The notes under the pieces are model-generated. The model saw only the letters and a list, made by a program, of their open reading frames with translations, was not told the origin of the DNA and ran no database searches. This document shows positions 16,597 through 25,542 of a stretch of 57,545 bases of DNA, piece by piece. Position numbers and translations under genes: made by a program. The DNA is taken from contig NZ_LFIO01000120.1 in NCBI RefSeq assembly GCF_001187535.1, positions 1 through 57,545 on the forward strand. Reading direction: 5' to 3'. This DNA is from Rhizobium ecuadorense (GTDB taxonomy: Bacteria > Pseudomonadota > Alphaproteobacteria > Rhizobiales > Rhizobiaceae). The first letter of the stretch is position 1. Each line of letters opens with the position of its first letter.

Positions 16597-18117
16597 CTAC
16601 CAGATGAATGACGGGTCTGGCCCAAATTCGAGATGCACGGACTCGCCGGTGTAGCGTTCAAGCTTCTCGTTCAGCTGCTTTTCCATTTTGTCGAGCTTCT
16701 TCACGCCATTGGCCATATCCCACAGACCAAGCGCCAGCCCGACGGCCGAGGCAACGAGGCCGGTGACCAGTCCGGCCGCGGCAAGGCCGGTTTTGGCGGC
16801 GCTGCTGAAGATGGTCACGACTTCCGGCGCCACCGTTGCGAGTCCGGAAAAGGCACGGGACATGGCATTGGTCAGATAAAGCATCGCCTCGGAGAAACCG
16901 ATCAGCGCGTTGCCGGTACCGGCAATGCCGCCGATTATTTCGAGCGCGCCCTTGGCGCGGTCGCCGGCCTTCATCGACCGCGACGCCGAATAGAAGCCGA
17001 GGCCGGCCATGGCGAGGCCGCCGGCCGCGCCGAGGATCTTGCCTGCCGCTTCAATCGTCTTCGGCGAGAAGTTCATCGAGATCCCCTTGCCCCAGCTGCC
17101 AGGCTGATTGCCGAAGGCGCTGAACGGTTTGCCGGCAACGTCGAGGTTCTTGCCGAGACCTTCCATCGTCATGCCGACGATCTGCGTCGCCGAGCCGACC
17201 GCGGCGGCGATATCGGCCGGCGTCCACTTGCCGCCGGCGCCGAGGCCGCGCGCCACCAGCACGCTCGACATCGTCAGCATCTGCACGGCGTGCACCAGAC
17301 CGGCCTTGTACACCTCGGCATCGATGCCGGCAGGTGTCCGGGTCTGGCGCGGCAGATCGAGCGAATCCTTGAAGGAGGCGAGCGCATCGTCGAGCTTCAT
17401 ACCGCCGCGCACCATCCGCAGAACGCCGTCGACGTCGCGCGCTATATCCTGCGCCAGGTTCTGTTTCAGCGTTTCGCCGCCATCGGCCGGGCCGTTTTTG
17501 CTGATGAAATCCTCGGCGAACGTAGTTGCCAACTGGCTGATGGCGTCATTCGTCGCCCCGGGCTCGAAGGTGTCATCCGGCCCCGACAGCAGCGGCTCGA
17601 GATCGACACCCTGGCCGTCGCCGATATAATGTTCCTTGACGATATTGGCGAAGGTGACGTTCGCGGCGTCGAGATGCGCATCGATATAATCCTGGGGCAG
17701 GAGATCGACGAGGGTGTTGAGTTCGGAATAATAATCCTTCAGGGCATCTTCGAAGCTCTTGCCGGCGCTCAGCGCCCGGTCGATCGCCTTGCCTCCTCCG
17801 ATGTCGATCAGATAGGCGTCCTCGATGTTGGTGAGCAGATCGGAATTCTCCGGTCGCTGCAGATATTCCTTCATGCCGCTCGCGAAGATATCCGAGAGAT
17901 GCTGCTGCGTCGCCGGATCGGCCGTCAGCTTTTCGATCCGCGCATCGAGGTCCTTGCCGACGCGCTCGCCATCGGGCACGCTGTCGCCATACTGGTTCAT
18001 ATAGCCATTGAACTGCTGTTTGATCTCGATGAGATCGTAGAGCAGCGTCGCCTTCTGTTCCGGCGTCAGCTGGTCGAGGTGGTCCATGTTGTCGGGCGCG
18101 ACGAAATCCCGGTTCAC
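16597..18117 (-). CDS. HrpK-like paralogue, second part (506 residues)
   Basis: Read from GTG 18117, which overlaps the previous stop as GTGA. The first 160 residues resemble residues 130-300 of the 947-residue protein (LTPEQKATLLYDLIEIKQQF against YTAEQKLIMYLDLLQTKATF). The C-terminal 250 residues are hydrophobic and Gly/Ala-rich (AAGGLAMAGLGFYSAS, TGLAAAGLVTGLVASAVGLA), ending in a charged coiled-coil-like tail. No Sec signal. This looks like a translocator-type membrane-inserting protein. The overlap with the gene before it suggests coupled translation of a two-part version of the large protein. Confidence 0.65.
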   Translation of the reverse strand: MNRDFVAPDNMDHLDQLTPEQKATLLYDLIEIKQQFNGYMNQYGDSVPDGERVGKDLDARIEKLTADPATQQHLSDIFASGMKEYLQRPENSDLLTNIEDAYLIDIGGGKAIDRALSAGKSFEDALKDYYSELNTLVDLLPQDYIDAHLDAANVTFANIVKEHYIGDGQGVDLEPLLSGPDDTFEPGATNDAISQLATTFAEDFISKNGPADGGETLKQNLAQDIARDVDGVLRMVRGGMKLDDALASFKDSLDLPRQTRTPAGIDAEVYKAGLVHAVQMLTMSSVLVARGLGAGGKWTPADIAAAVGSATQIVGMTMEGLGKNLDVAGKPFSAFGNQPGSWGKGISMNFSPKTIEAAGKILGAAGGLAMAGLGFYSASRSMKAGDRAKGALEIIGGIAGTGNALIGFSEAMLYLTNAMSRAFSGLATVAPEVVTIFSSAAKTGLAAAGLVTGLVASAVGLALGLWDMANGVKKLDKMEKQLNEKLERYTGESVHLEFGPDPSFIW

Positions 18118-19205
18118 GTCTTCACGGCGTCGCCGAGAATGCCGTATTTGAGTTCGTCGAGCTTCTTCAGCGTCGGCTCATAGGCGGTCGACGGAGCGTA
18201 GCCGCGCAGCACCTTGCTTTCCAGGATGTCGTTCTCGTCGATCGGGCGCTCCACGACCGGCTCGATGGCATCCGAGCCCGACATGACAAGGTCCATCTTC
18301 TTGAGGCTGGATGTCAGATAGTCGCTGTCGATATAGGGCAGATCGAGACTTTGGATGGTCTTGCTCCAGCCATTGTCCGTGGTGGCGAACATGCGCTCGG
18401 CGATCCAGGCGTCGCCGCCGCTGCCGGCGAAGAAGCGCCCGCCGTCTGAGCCGTTGGCGGCAATGCCCTTGCCGGCCAGCCCGGTGCCGATCATGATCGC
18501 CGCCATGACGTCGTTGAACGAATAGCTGGCGAGATTGCTGGAGGGCAGCGGCGAGACGCTCTTGTCCCACTCGGCATTGGCCGGCAACTTCGAGACCAGG
18601 CTGGCGCCCATGACGAGCCCTTCCAGCGCGGTCTGCACCGCATGGCGGTAGCCCAAGACCTCCTTGCCGCCGGGTGCGCTCAGGCGCGACGTCAGGCGCT
18701 CCAGATTGCCGGCGAGATCGCCGATGCCGATTTCTCCGGCGCCTACCTTGTCGAGCAGCGGACCGAGAAGCGCCTTGACGTCGGCCTTGAACTGATCGCG
18801 CACCTCGGGGCTGTCTCCCCCGTAAAGCTGGTTGGCCATCGCCTGGATGGTCGGGTTGAACAGGTGGGTGATATTGTTGGGCACGGTGCTGCCGAATTCG
18901 GAAGCGGCAACCTTCTTCAAACCGTCCAGGTCGATCTTGAGATCGTTGCCCGGGTCGGTTTCGGGCGTGCTCACCTTTGCATCGACCAGGATCGCGGTGG
19001 CGCCGCTTTTGCTCTGGGTAAACCCGACGAAGCCCCGCGCAGCGGAGATGTCGAGTGCCTGCCCGTTACCGCTCGGCGCGATCTTTCGTATTTCGCCGGC
19101 GTCGATGGTTTTTGTCGATGCAAAACGGCCAGTCACGTCTTTCTGGCCGAGGTCCACGACCAGGGTTTCGACCTCTTTCGATCCGCTGCCAACACGTTGC
19201 AACAT
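18114..19205 (-). CDS. HrpK-like paralogue, first part with duplicated segment
   Basis: Taken from ATG 19205 (MLQRVGSGSK), which has AGGAG 10 bases upstream; an ATG at 19235 would add ten residues. The N-terminal 85 residues are unlike the large paralogue. The next 215 residues are nearly identical to residues 360-575 of the 947-residue protein. The last 60 residues are again distinct (VVERPIDENDILESK). The stop overlaps the GTG of the following gene. It looks like a mosaic in which a segment of the large gene was pasted into another one. No Sec signal; likely a secreted or translocator-type protein. Confidence 0.6.
   Translation of the reverse strand: MLQRVGSGSKEVETLVVDLGQKDVTGRFASTKTIDAGEIRKIAPSGNGQALDISAARGFVGFTQSKSGATAILVDAKVSTPETDPGNDLKIDLDGLKKVAASEFGSTVPNNITHLFNPTIQAMANQLYGGDSPEVRDQFKADVKALLGPLLDKVGAGEIGIGDLAGNLERLTSRLSAPGGKEVLGYRHAVQTALEGLVMGASLVSKLPANAEWDKSVSPLPSSNLASYSFNDVMAAIMIGTGLAGKGIAANGSDGGRFFAGSGGDAWIAERMFATTDNGWSKTIQSLDLPYIDSDYLTSSLKKMDLVMSGSDAIEPVVERPIDENDILESKVLRGYAPSTAYEPTLKKLDELKYGILGDAVKT
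18301..18945. repeat. Long direct repeat, copy 2 (inside the 18114-19205 gene)
   Basis: Second copy of the 645-base repeat at 14661-15305. Homology fades just beyond both edges: upstream the other gene keeps partial similarity, downstream it drops at the point where this gene reads into its own N-terminal part. No insertion-sequence ends or target duplications flank it, so gene conversion or homologous recombination is more likely than transposition. Confidence 0.9.
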
Positions 19206-19528
19206 GATTTCGTCACTCCTGATCGACGGCCGCACCCTGAACGGAGGCCCGGAAAGCCTCGTTAGGTCAGAAGTTTTTCAGTGATATGACAAATGGGTGC
19301 TATCGGAGCGGCAAAATTGAACCATTGACCCCCACATAGCGCTTCCAAATTATACCGCAGTACAAATGCTGGTGACACCGCAGTCGCCAAGGTGCGGCGC
19401 AATAGAGCACGGTCCCGTAGGGAATGCGCTCACGAGACAGATCGAAGTCGGTCCTCGGGCTCGGTTTTCAGACTGCATTGTCCGGCAAATCGGTATAAGC
19501 CGTCCTCTCGAACAAATCAGGAGACAAC
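19206..19528. other. Intergenic region between T3SS locus and accessory block
   Basis: These 323 bases mark the right edge of the T3SS locus and hold no gene I recognise. Promoters for the HrpK-like pair (leftward) and for the 69-residue gene (rightward) are expected. Confidence 0.3.
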
Positions 19529-19738
19529 ATGGAAACCGTGGAAATCAGCAGCCGCAGCGACTTCGGCCTTTGGGCAATTGAGCGGGCGCGGGAAATCGTA
19601 ACGTCCGAGGGAACTGCTTTTGCGATGGCCGCTCGCGATATGGACGACGAGGCGCTTGCAAACGCTGCAGCCGCGCTAGGCAAGGCCATCAGCGATGCGA
19701 TGGTGGAAGTGTTTGACGGCCTGATAGATGAATCGTGA
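19529..19738 (+). CDS. Small acidic hypothetical protein (69 residues)
   Basis: The start has a good ribosome site (AGGAGA, 6 bases upstream). The product is acidic and Ala-rich, with two predicted helices (FGLWAIERAREIVTSEG and ALANAAAALGKAISDAM) and no membrane segment. No family recognised. It lies upstream of the AbiE-type genes on the same strand, but a hairpin (19760-19781) separates them, so it is probably its own unit. Confidence 0.55.
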   Translation: METVEISSRSDFGLWAIERAREIVTSEGTAFAMAARDMDDEALANAAAALGKAISDAMVEVFDGLIDES

Positions 19739-19759
19739 TTGTGAAGAGACAGCGGGTCA

Positions 19760-19781
19760 CTGACCGATAAAAATTGGTCAG
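19760..19781 (+). terminator. Hairpin after the 69-residue gene
   Basis: ctgaccgat (19760-19768) pairs with attggtcag (19773-19781) with one mismatch, around an A-rich loop (aaaa), 22 bases past the stop. A weak terminator or an operator half; it lies 40 bases ahead of the AbiEi operator. Confidence 0.4.
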
Positions 19782-19820
19782 CACCGTCCGGGCTCGCCGT
19801 CTTCCCCTCTCATTGCAAAC

Positions 19821-19848
19821 TGTCAGAAATTTGCATATATTTCTGACA
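19821..19848 (+). promoter_or_regulatory. Perfect 10-bp inverted repeat, likely AbiEi autoregulatory operator
   Basis: TGTCAGAAAT (19821-19830) and ATTTCTGACA (19839-19848) are perfect inverted arms around ttgcatat, ending 11 bases before the AbiEi start codon. AbiEi antitoxins of other bacteria bind inverted repeats in their own promoter and repress the operon; this palindrome is placed for that. That it is bound by the protein is inferred. Confidence 0.65.
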
Positions 19849-19859
19849 AGAGAAATGCC

Positions 19860-20453
19860 ATGCAAAAGCTGACATCGCAAATCATGGGACATGCTGAACG
19901 ACTGCCGGAAGGATCCGCGCTTTCGGCAAAGAGCTTTTTGCATCTCGGAAATCGAGCCGCCCTGGATCGGGCTCTGTCGCGCCTGGCCGAGCGTGGCGAG
20001 CTCGTCCGGGCGGGCCGTGGTATCTATATGCGGCCCGTCAAAAGTCGCTTTGGCAGTCGGCCGCCGACGGTCGAACAGGCCGTAGAGGCGGTGGCGCAGC
20101 AGCGCGGTGATGTCATCGTCTCGAATGGCGCCGCCGCGGCAAATGCCCTGGGCCTGACCTCCCAGGTCCCGGTCCGCTCCGTCTACCTGACATCCGGCCG
20201 TAGCCGGACGATGACCCTTGGACAGCAGACGGTCGAGCTCAAGCACGTGCCGCGCTGGCAATTGGCCTTGGCAGATCGACCTGCTGGCGTGGCGGTCCGC
20301 GCACTTGCATGGCTTGGGCCGGAGAGGGCCGATGAAGCACTGTCGCGGATCAAGCGAAAGCTGCCGCCAGACGCGTTCGGCGAGCTGGTGGCGGCGGCTC
20401 CGCAGTTTCCGACCTGGCTTGCAAGAAGCGTAGGAAAGGCTGCGCATCGCTGA
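19860..20453 (+). CDS. abiEi: AbiEi-type antitoxin / transcriptional regulator
   Basis: A 197-residue protein with an N-terminal winged-helix region (LDRALSRLAERGELVRAGRGIYM at residues 36-60, shortened here to its key part ALSRLAERGELVRAGRGIY) and a C-terminal domain typical of DUF6088/AbiEi proteins (VSNGAAAANALGLTSQVP; YLTSGRSRTM). AbiEi represses its operon and counters the AbiEii nucleotidyltransferase toxin. The frame is intact, with a palindromic operator just upstream. The partner toxin gene, starting 14 bases after the stop, is broken, so this regulator may now be an orphan kept for other reasons. Confidence 0.8.
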   Translation: MQKLTSQIMGHAERLPEGSALSAKSFLHLGNRAALDRALSRLAERGELVRAGRGIYMRPVKSRFGSRPPTVEQAVEAVAQQRGDVIVSNGAAAANALGLTSQVPVRSVYLTSGRSRTMTLGQQTVELKHVPRWQLALADRPAGVAVRALAWLGPERADEALSRIKRKLPPDAFGELVAAAPQFPTWLARSVGKAAHR

Positions 20454-20466
20454 TCTGTTTCTGACC

Positions 20467-21340
20467 TTGTCAAAGGATAACCGACGCGAAGCCTTGGCGG
20501 TGGCGGCCGACCGCACCGGACGGCCCATTCATCTCCTCGAAAAGGATGTCTGGGTCGTCTGGACGCTGCAGACGCTCTTTTCGTCCAAGCTCGGTGAGCA
20601 TCTCGTCTTCAAGGGCGGCACTTCGCTATCGAAAGCCTACGGTGTCATCAAAAGGTTCTCCGAGGATGTCGACCTGACCTATGATATCCGCGCCCTGGCG
20701 CCGGACTTGGTCGGCGACAATGATGAGGCGCTGCCGAAAACCCGCAGCGAGGAGAAGCGTGGACTATGACGCGGTGAGCAGCGGATCCGGTTATGTCGCC
20801 CGGAGCGTCATGCTCGAATTCGGGGACCGATCCACCGGCGAGCCGGCCAGTATTCGCGATGTCGACTGTGACGCGTCGGGTCAGGTTGATGGTGTCGAAT
20901 TTCCGAAAGCGACTCCCCGCGTCATGCACGCGGAGCGGACGTTCTGGGAGAAAGCGACCGCCATCCATGTCTTCTGCCTGCAGGAGCGCCTCCGCGGTGA
21001 TCGTTTTGCTCGTCATTGGCATGACGTCGTCCGGTTGAACGATGCTGGTTTCGCCGACAAGGCATTCGCGGATCGGCAGCTTGCCAATGCCGTGGCGAAA
21101 CACAAATCCATGTTCTTTGCGGAAAAGGCGGCCGACCGCTCGCCCATCGACTACGCCGCAGCCGTCAATGGCAATCTGGTTCTGACACCCTCCGGAGAAG
21201 GTCTGCGCGCACTCGGTGAGGATTACGCGCGCATGGTCGACGACGGTCTGCTGCTCGGCGATTCCGAGCCGTTCGAGCACCTGTTCGAGCGATGCACGCA
21301 AATTCAGGCGCATGCCAACAAAAGCGACGCGTCAAAATAA
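20467..21340 (+). pseudogene. abiEii: AbiEii toxin (nucleotidyltransferase), internally deleted and frameshifted
   Basis: Two frames carry the parts of one AbiEii protein. The first (20467 to about 20760, TTG start) has the catalytic nucleotidyltransferase signature FKGGTSLSKAYG followed by FSEDVDLTYDIRAL. The second (about 20760-21340) has the downstream family blocks (ATPRVMHAERTFWEKATAIH; RGDRFARHWHDVVRL; AKHKSMFFAEK). At the join (around 20755-20765) the text jumps from ...RSEEKR to VDYDAV..., skipping roughly 40-50 codons found in relatives as I recall them, with a frame change. The toxin should be inactive although its antitoxin gene is intact. Confidence 0.8.
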
Positions 21341-21593
21341 GCAATTGCCGGCCCACAGCCGCACCTGCCCATTACTGTGAGTGCCCTGTCACCGACGCGG
21401 TTTGGCTTCGCGCCAATTATTAGGCGTTTGCTCGTGGCAGGCACCCTTGATGTGATGAGAGTGAAGCTCGGACCCGGTTATTCCGGCTCCGGCCTCGGCG
21501 AGGATGTGGCCAAATACCGCACGGGTGCGGGTTCGTTTGAGGAAAGTTGCGCCACGTAAAATGAAGATCCGGTGTGTTTGCAGTGAAGGCATT
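21341..21593. other. Intergenic, no recognised content
   Basis: Nothing recognisable in this stretch between the AbiEii remnant and the copper-resistance pseudogene; the short open frames lack ribosome sites and family signatures. Confidence 0.3.
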
Positions 21594-22020
21594 CTAATTC
21601 CCAATTTCAATCTCGCCGGAAGCCCGAGCAAGCTCAAAATCGCTGACGCGAGAATCGACACGGATGTTCCACTTGCCGCAACGGCACGCGTCCTCCCACT
21701 GGCGCGCCGCACGCTTGATTGGCTCTATTCCCGCAGGGGGGGGTCGACAAGACGAAGGTCACTTCTTGGCGTCCAGCGGATCGATGTCGCCTTTCATCAG
21801 GAAGGCCGCAATCTCGACAGGGCCAGCGCGCCCGGGCGTGACGATGATTTTTGCCATCGCCTTGTCTGAATGAAGATGCGTCGAAGCCGGCTGTGCTGCC
21901 GCAGCGATAGGCGCGCGGTGGCGGCGTGAATCGCCAAGTTGCCGCAACGGCCAGCACGAGGAACTCGACCAACGTCTCGGCGGCGAAATAGCGGAAGGTG
22001 CATTCCGGTAAACCACGGCG
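21594..22020 (-). pseudogene. Copper-resistance (CopD C-terminal/YtkA-like) remnant
   Basis: Pieces in three frames read as one family. A membrane segment ETLVEFLVLAVAATWRFTPPP is followed (frame change) by STHLHSDKAMAKIIVTPGRA, GDIDPLDAKKVTFVLS, and (frame change at the G8/C8 run 21736-21743) AGIEPIKRAARQWED, KWNIRVDSRVSDFELA and the end EIEIGN. This is the C-terminal part of CopD/YcnJ-type copper proteins. At least two frameshifts make it non-functional, one of them at a homopolymer. It is divergent from the DUF1007 gene. Confidence 0.65.
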
Positions 22021-22064
22021 ATCGAAACTTAAATCCGTCGCAATCTTCTCGACACTCACGTAGC

Positions 22065-22724
22065 ATGAGCCTCGCGAACAAACGCCGCCACGCCACTATC
22101 GCAACTTCACTTCTCCTCCTCGGGATGCCGACTAACACGTTCGCCCATCCCCATATCTTCGTTGATGCAAAATTCGAGGCGGTCGCGGCGCCCGATGGAA
22201 GCCTCCAGGAGCTGCGCGACACATGGCAGTTCGATGAGGTGTTTTCGTCGTCAGTGCTGCTCGACTACGACAAGAACCGCAACAATGCCCTCGACCCTGC
22301 GGAAGTTGCTGCCGTCGCCAAAACAGTCCGGGAGTCGCTTGCGCAGTACAACTATTATATGAACATCACGATCAATGGGAAAACACTCGCGCTTGCGAAG
22401 CCGGACATCCTGCATGGGACCTATGAGAACGGCTCCCTCACCCTGTCTTTCGCACAGAAGCCAATGGCCAAGACGCCGCTCAAAGGATTGATTGTTTTCG
22501 GCGTTTATGATCCGACACTCTATACTGCTCTCGATTTTGCCAGCGATGCCGATCTGAAAATCTCGGGCGAAGGCTTTAGCGGTTGCACTCACAAAGTCGT
22601 CAGGCCTGGCTCGAAAGAAATCCTTTCCGAAAATCAGGCGATGCTGACGACGATGTTCTTCAACGATCCAGTGGGCACAGACTACTCGCAGATTGTTGCG
22701 ACCCGATTGGAAGTGCGCTGTTAA
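22065..22724 (+). CDS. DUF1007 family periplasmic protein
   Basis: Read from ATG 22065 (MSLANKRRHA); longer versions would run into the divergent remnant. It has 219 residues with a signal peptide (ATSLLLLGMPTNTFAHP, cleavage near FA-HP) and DUF1007 features: HPHIFVDAKFE after the signal, a DKNRNNALDPAEV calcium-loop-like stretch, and FGVYDPTLYTALDF. The family is often next to metal (Ni/Co, Cu) transport genes and may bind metal through the N-terminal His residues; exact function is unknown. The nearby copper-resistance remnant suggests a former metal-handling unit. Confidence 0.75.
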   Translation: MSLANKRRHATIATSLLLLGMPTNTFAHPHIFVDAKFEAVAAPDGSLQELRDTWQFDEVFSSSVLLDYDKNRNNALDPAEVAAVAKTVRESLAQYNYYMNITINGKTLALAKPDILHGTYENGSLTLSFAQKPMAKTPLKGLIVFGVYDPTLYTALDFASDADLKISGEGFSGCTHKVVRPGSKEILSENQAMLTTMFFNDPVGTDYSQIVATRLEVRC

Positions 22725-22825
22725 GGAGTGTCGAGGCATAATTGCGAACTATCGAACCTCGTTGTCGCCTCTGTCATGATGATCGATGTCATTCAGGTCT
22801 TTGTTTACATCACGGAGAGCACCAG

Positions 22826-23815
22826 ATGCGTTCCAGGCTCAACCTTTTGCTAGCAACGGGGTTGGTCATCCTGGCACCAATGCTGTCCGGATCAACTCCC
22901 GCACGTGCCGCGGGCAAGAGTTCGCCTTTCCCGGCTTGGATAGCAGACTACGTCGGCGACGGGAAAGGCCAGATCACGCGCGTGGTTCTGGAGCGGGCGC
23001 GGAGGTTATATCTGGAGAAGGTCGCGGAGGGAACGGTCAAGAACGCCTGTTACTTCGCAATGGATGCGACACGACCCAACGATCTGACAGTTGGCCGGTT
23101 CTACGTGATCTGCGAGGCGAAGCAGTCGTTTCGGGTGATCTCGGCAGGGCATGGTGGCGGCCTCAACCTCCCTGGCGTGGTCAACTTCTCCAACGGCCGG
23201 GAATGCGCTAAGAATTTTGGCAACGCGCTGGACTCAAACTTGACCGCCGGTGGCGCGTATCTGACAAGCGAGATCAAGACCTCGTTCAAAGGCTATTATC
23301 TGGCGCCTTCTAACAGAGAGGCGGTTTTGACCCGCTCGTTTGTTCAATTCGATGGGATCGGCGATACCGCCAACGCCAGACAACGCGCAATCGGCGGGCA
23401 TGCTGCGGCGCTCGTCTCTGGGATCTGCATGCAGAAAAAGCCGGAGAGCCCATATGCCGATCGGAAAGGCTATGTCCCTGTCGGGAAGTTGGTCACCTAT
23501 GCGGGCGGGCGAAGCGACGGATGCACCAGCTGGTCGCCGGAAGAGACCCCGGAAGTCTTGTCGATGGTCAAGGATAATCCGACGACGCTCTATATCTACC
23601 CGGAGGCGCGCGACATCGCCGCGGTCGGCCGGGCAACGACATCGGGCAAGTCGCCAGTAAGCGCTGGATCATACTGGAACGCTACCTGCCTTGGCGAGAT
23701 CGGCTCTCCGCAGTTCTGGCCGAAAGAGCGGCTGGAGCCGATCATCGCAAGATATAAGCAGGATCATCCAGCACCACCGCCGCGTCCAATTCCCCTCTGC
23801 CAAGCATCCAATTGA
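22826..23815 (+). CDS. Secreted L,D-transpeptidase catalytic-domain protein
   Basis: Read from ATG 22826 (MRSRLNLLLA), which gives a good signal peptide (LLLATGLVILAPMLSGSTPA). The 329-residue protein has the murein L,D-transpeptidase pattern: AIGGHAAALVSG (conserved His) and GGRSDGCTSWSPE, with the catalytic Cys in SDGC. It would act on peptidoglycan in the periplasm. The length and the FVQFDGIGDTANARQRAIGGH arrangement fit the YkuD-like subfamily with an extended N-terminal part. It lies about 100 bases after the DUF1007 gene; an operon is possible but not shown. Confidence 0.75.
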   Translation: MRSRLNLLLATGLVILAPMLSGSTPARAAGKSSPFPAWIADYVGDGKGQITRVVLERARRLYLEKVAEGTVKNACYFAMDATRPNDLTVGRFYVICEAKQSFRVISAGHGGGLNLPGVVNFSNGRECAKNFGNALDSNLTAGGAYLTSEIKTSFKGYYLAPSNREAVLTRSFVQFDGIGDTANARQRAIGGHAAALVSGICMQKKPESPYADRKGYVPVGKLVTYAGGRSDGCTSWSPEETPEVLSMVKDNPTTLYIYPEARDIAAVGRATTSGKSPVSAGSYWNATCLGEIGSPQFWPKERLEPIIARYKQDHPAPPPRPIPLCQASN

Positions 23816-24063
23816 AAAGCGGGTGGCATCTGAGAAAACGATCGTCGTTTTGAATGTCACCTTTAGCTTTGACGACCAAAGTCCTCTGCGTATAACATTG
23901 CTGCAGCAGCCTCCTCGTCGCCGCCAATGCTTGGAGCACACTGAGATGGAACTCGCTCGTTCTATCCTGAATGCCGCGACACTCGCAACCTTGGGAACCA
24001 CAGGCACAAACACGCACGAATTTTGCTTTTCCTCGCAGGGCAAAATTATTCTGGCAGGGTGCT

Positions 24064-25016
24064 GCTGGCGAGCGCCCGGCAGGAGAAGCTGGAAAGTGGC
24101 AAGGTCGTGCGCGTCGACAGCACGTCACCGCCGCACTGATCCATGAGCCGAGCGACAGTAGCCTATTATGGGACGCTGTCCGGGTGACGGTGCGGCTGTT
24201 GCAGCAGGCCGTGGCACTGGGTAGCGCCATCCCATGGCACGACCACCGCCGCGCGGCAAAGAAGCGGGCTCGAGCGATCGAATACCCGCGGCCGCCCCAA
24301 ACGGATCAAGCACTACCGCGAACTGCTCAAGATCACGCGCACGACCTTGAGTTATCTGCAGCAGGCGAGTGAACAGTTGCCCCTGACGGCTGGCCCGGCC
24401 GGCGAACTGTGGCAGACCCAGCTCCGCCACTATAAGCTGCTGATCGACCGGATCATCGGCCAGACCGAACGGCGGGTCCTGGCCGGCGAGCCGGTGCCGG
24501 CTGGCGAGAAGCTGGTGAGCCTCTTCGAGCCGCATGCCGACATCATCGTCGAAGGCAGCCGCGACGTCGACTACGGCCACAAACTCAATCTGACCACCGG
24601 CAGAAGCGGACTGGTCCTCGACCTCGTCGTCGAAACCGGCAACCGGCAGACAGCAAGCGTTTGCTGCCGATGCTGGAACGCCACATCGCCTTTTATGGCC
24701 AGGCGCCGCATCAGGGCCGGCTATGCCAGCCGCGATAATTTGAGCCGAGCCAAAGCCTGCGGCATCCGCGACATGGCCTTCCACAAGAAGTGCGGCCTCA
24801 AGATCGAAGATATGGTCGGTAGCCGGGGTCGATCGCAAGCTCAGAAACTTCCGCGCCGGCATCGAGGCCGGCATCTCATGTTTGAAACGCGCTTGTGGCT
24901 TGGGGCGCTGCACCTGGCGTGGGCTCGACCACTTCAAGGCTTATGTCTGGTCATCGGTGGTCGCTTACAATCTCGCCCTCTTTGCCCGCCTCCGGCCGGA
25001 TCGTCGGCGTTGGTGA
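24064..25016 (+). pseudogene. ISNCY-family transposase remnant
   Basis: Several frames together read as an ISNCY-type transposase lacking its N-terminus. First come KLESGKVVRVDST and IHEPSDSSLLWDAVRV. A long frame follows with RHYKLLIDRIIGQTERRVLA, EKLVSLFEPHADIIV, SRDVDYGHKLNLTTGRSG. Then come frame-shifted YASRDNLSRAKACGIRDMAF, HKKCGLKIEDMV and the end YNLALFARLRPD. At least three frameshifts. Its 3' end stops where the LOV-kinase remnant on the other strand begins (about 25017), so the element probably inserted into that kinase gene. Confidence 0.7.
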
Positions 25017-25542
25017 GGCGAACAATGCTGTCCGCGATGGCGAGGACGTTCTTCGACCGGTGGCCGACCTCCGTCAGCAGCCGATGCTCGGACGCTTCCA
25101 GCGCCTCTATCCGCCGGTACTCCGTCATGTCGATTTACGATCCAAAAAAATAAAGCATCCTTCCGTCGTCCCCATGGATGGGACTTAAATGCAAGCGGTT
25201 CCAGAACTGCTCCCCGTTCTTCTTATAATTCAAGATCTCGACGCTCACCTCCCGCTCGTCGGCGATGCAGCGCGAAGTTCGGCGACGGCGATCGGAGACG
25301 TCGCCGGGCCCTAAAGGAAACGACAATTCCGGCCCAGCACCTCTCCGGCGGCGCAACCGGTCAGCTCGAGGAATGATCTGTAGGCCAGCACGATCGGCAG
25401 ATCCGGCTTGCGCGCGCCATTGACGACCATCGGCATCCTATTCGTTCGAACGCGACCGCCGCAAGTTCTTTCCGGTCGGCCAAGGCTGCTTCTGACGATA
25501 CCGAAGGTAAGTCGCCGTGCAGTTGTCAAATTGGGTCGTCAT
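25017..25542 (-). pseudogene. LOV-domain histidine kinase remnant
   Basis: The minus strand reads MTTQFDNCTATY, LPIVLAYRSFLELTGCAAGE, GRNCRFL (the flavin-binding Cys motif of LOV domains), a stop where Gln is expected, then after a frame change REVSVEILNYKKNGEQFWNR and LSPIHGDDGRMLYFFGS, another stop in place of Gln, then MTEYRRIEALEASE and a kinase H-box EVGHRSKNVLAIADSIV. Two nonsense changes (CAG to TAG and CAA to TAA are the simplest) and at least one frameshift. The kinase core is cut off by the transposase remnant. It was probably a blue-light or redox-sensing HWE/HisKA_2 kinase. Confidence 0.75.
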
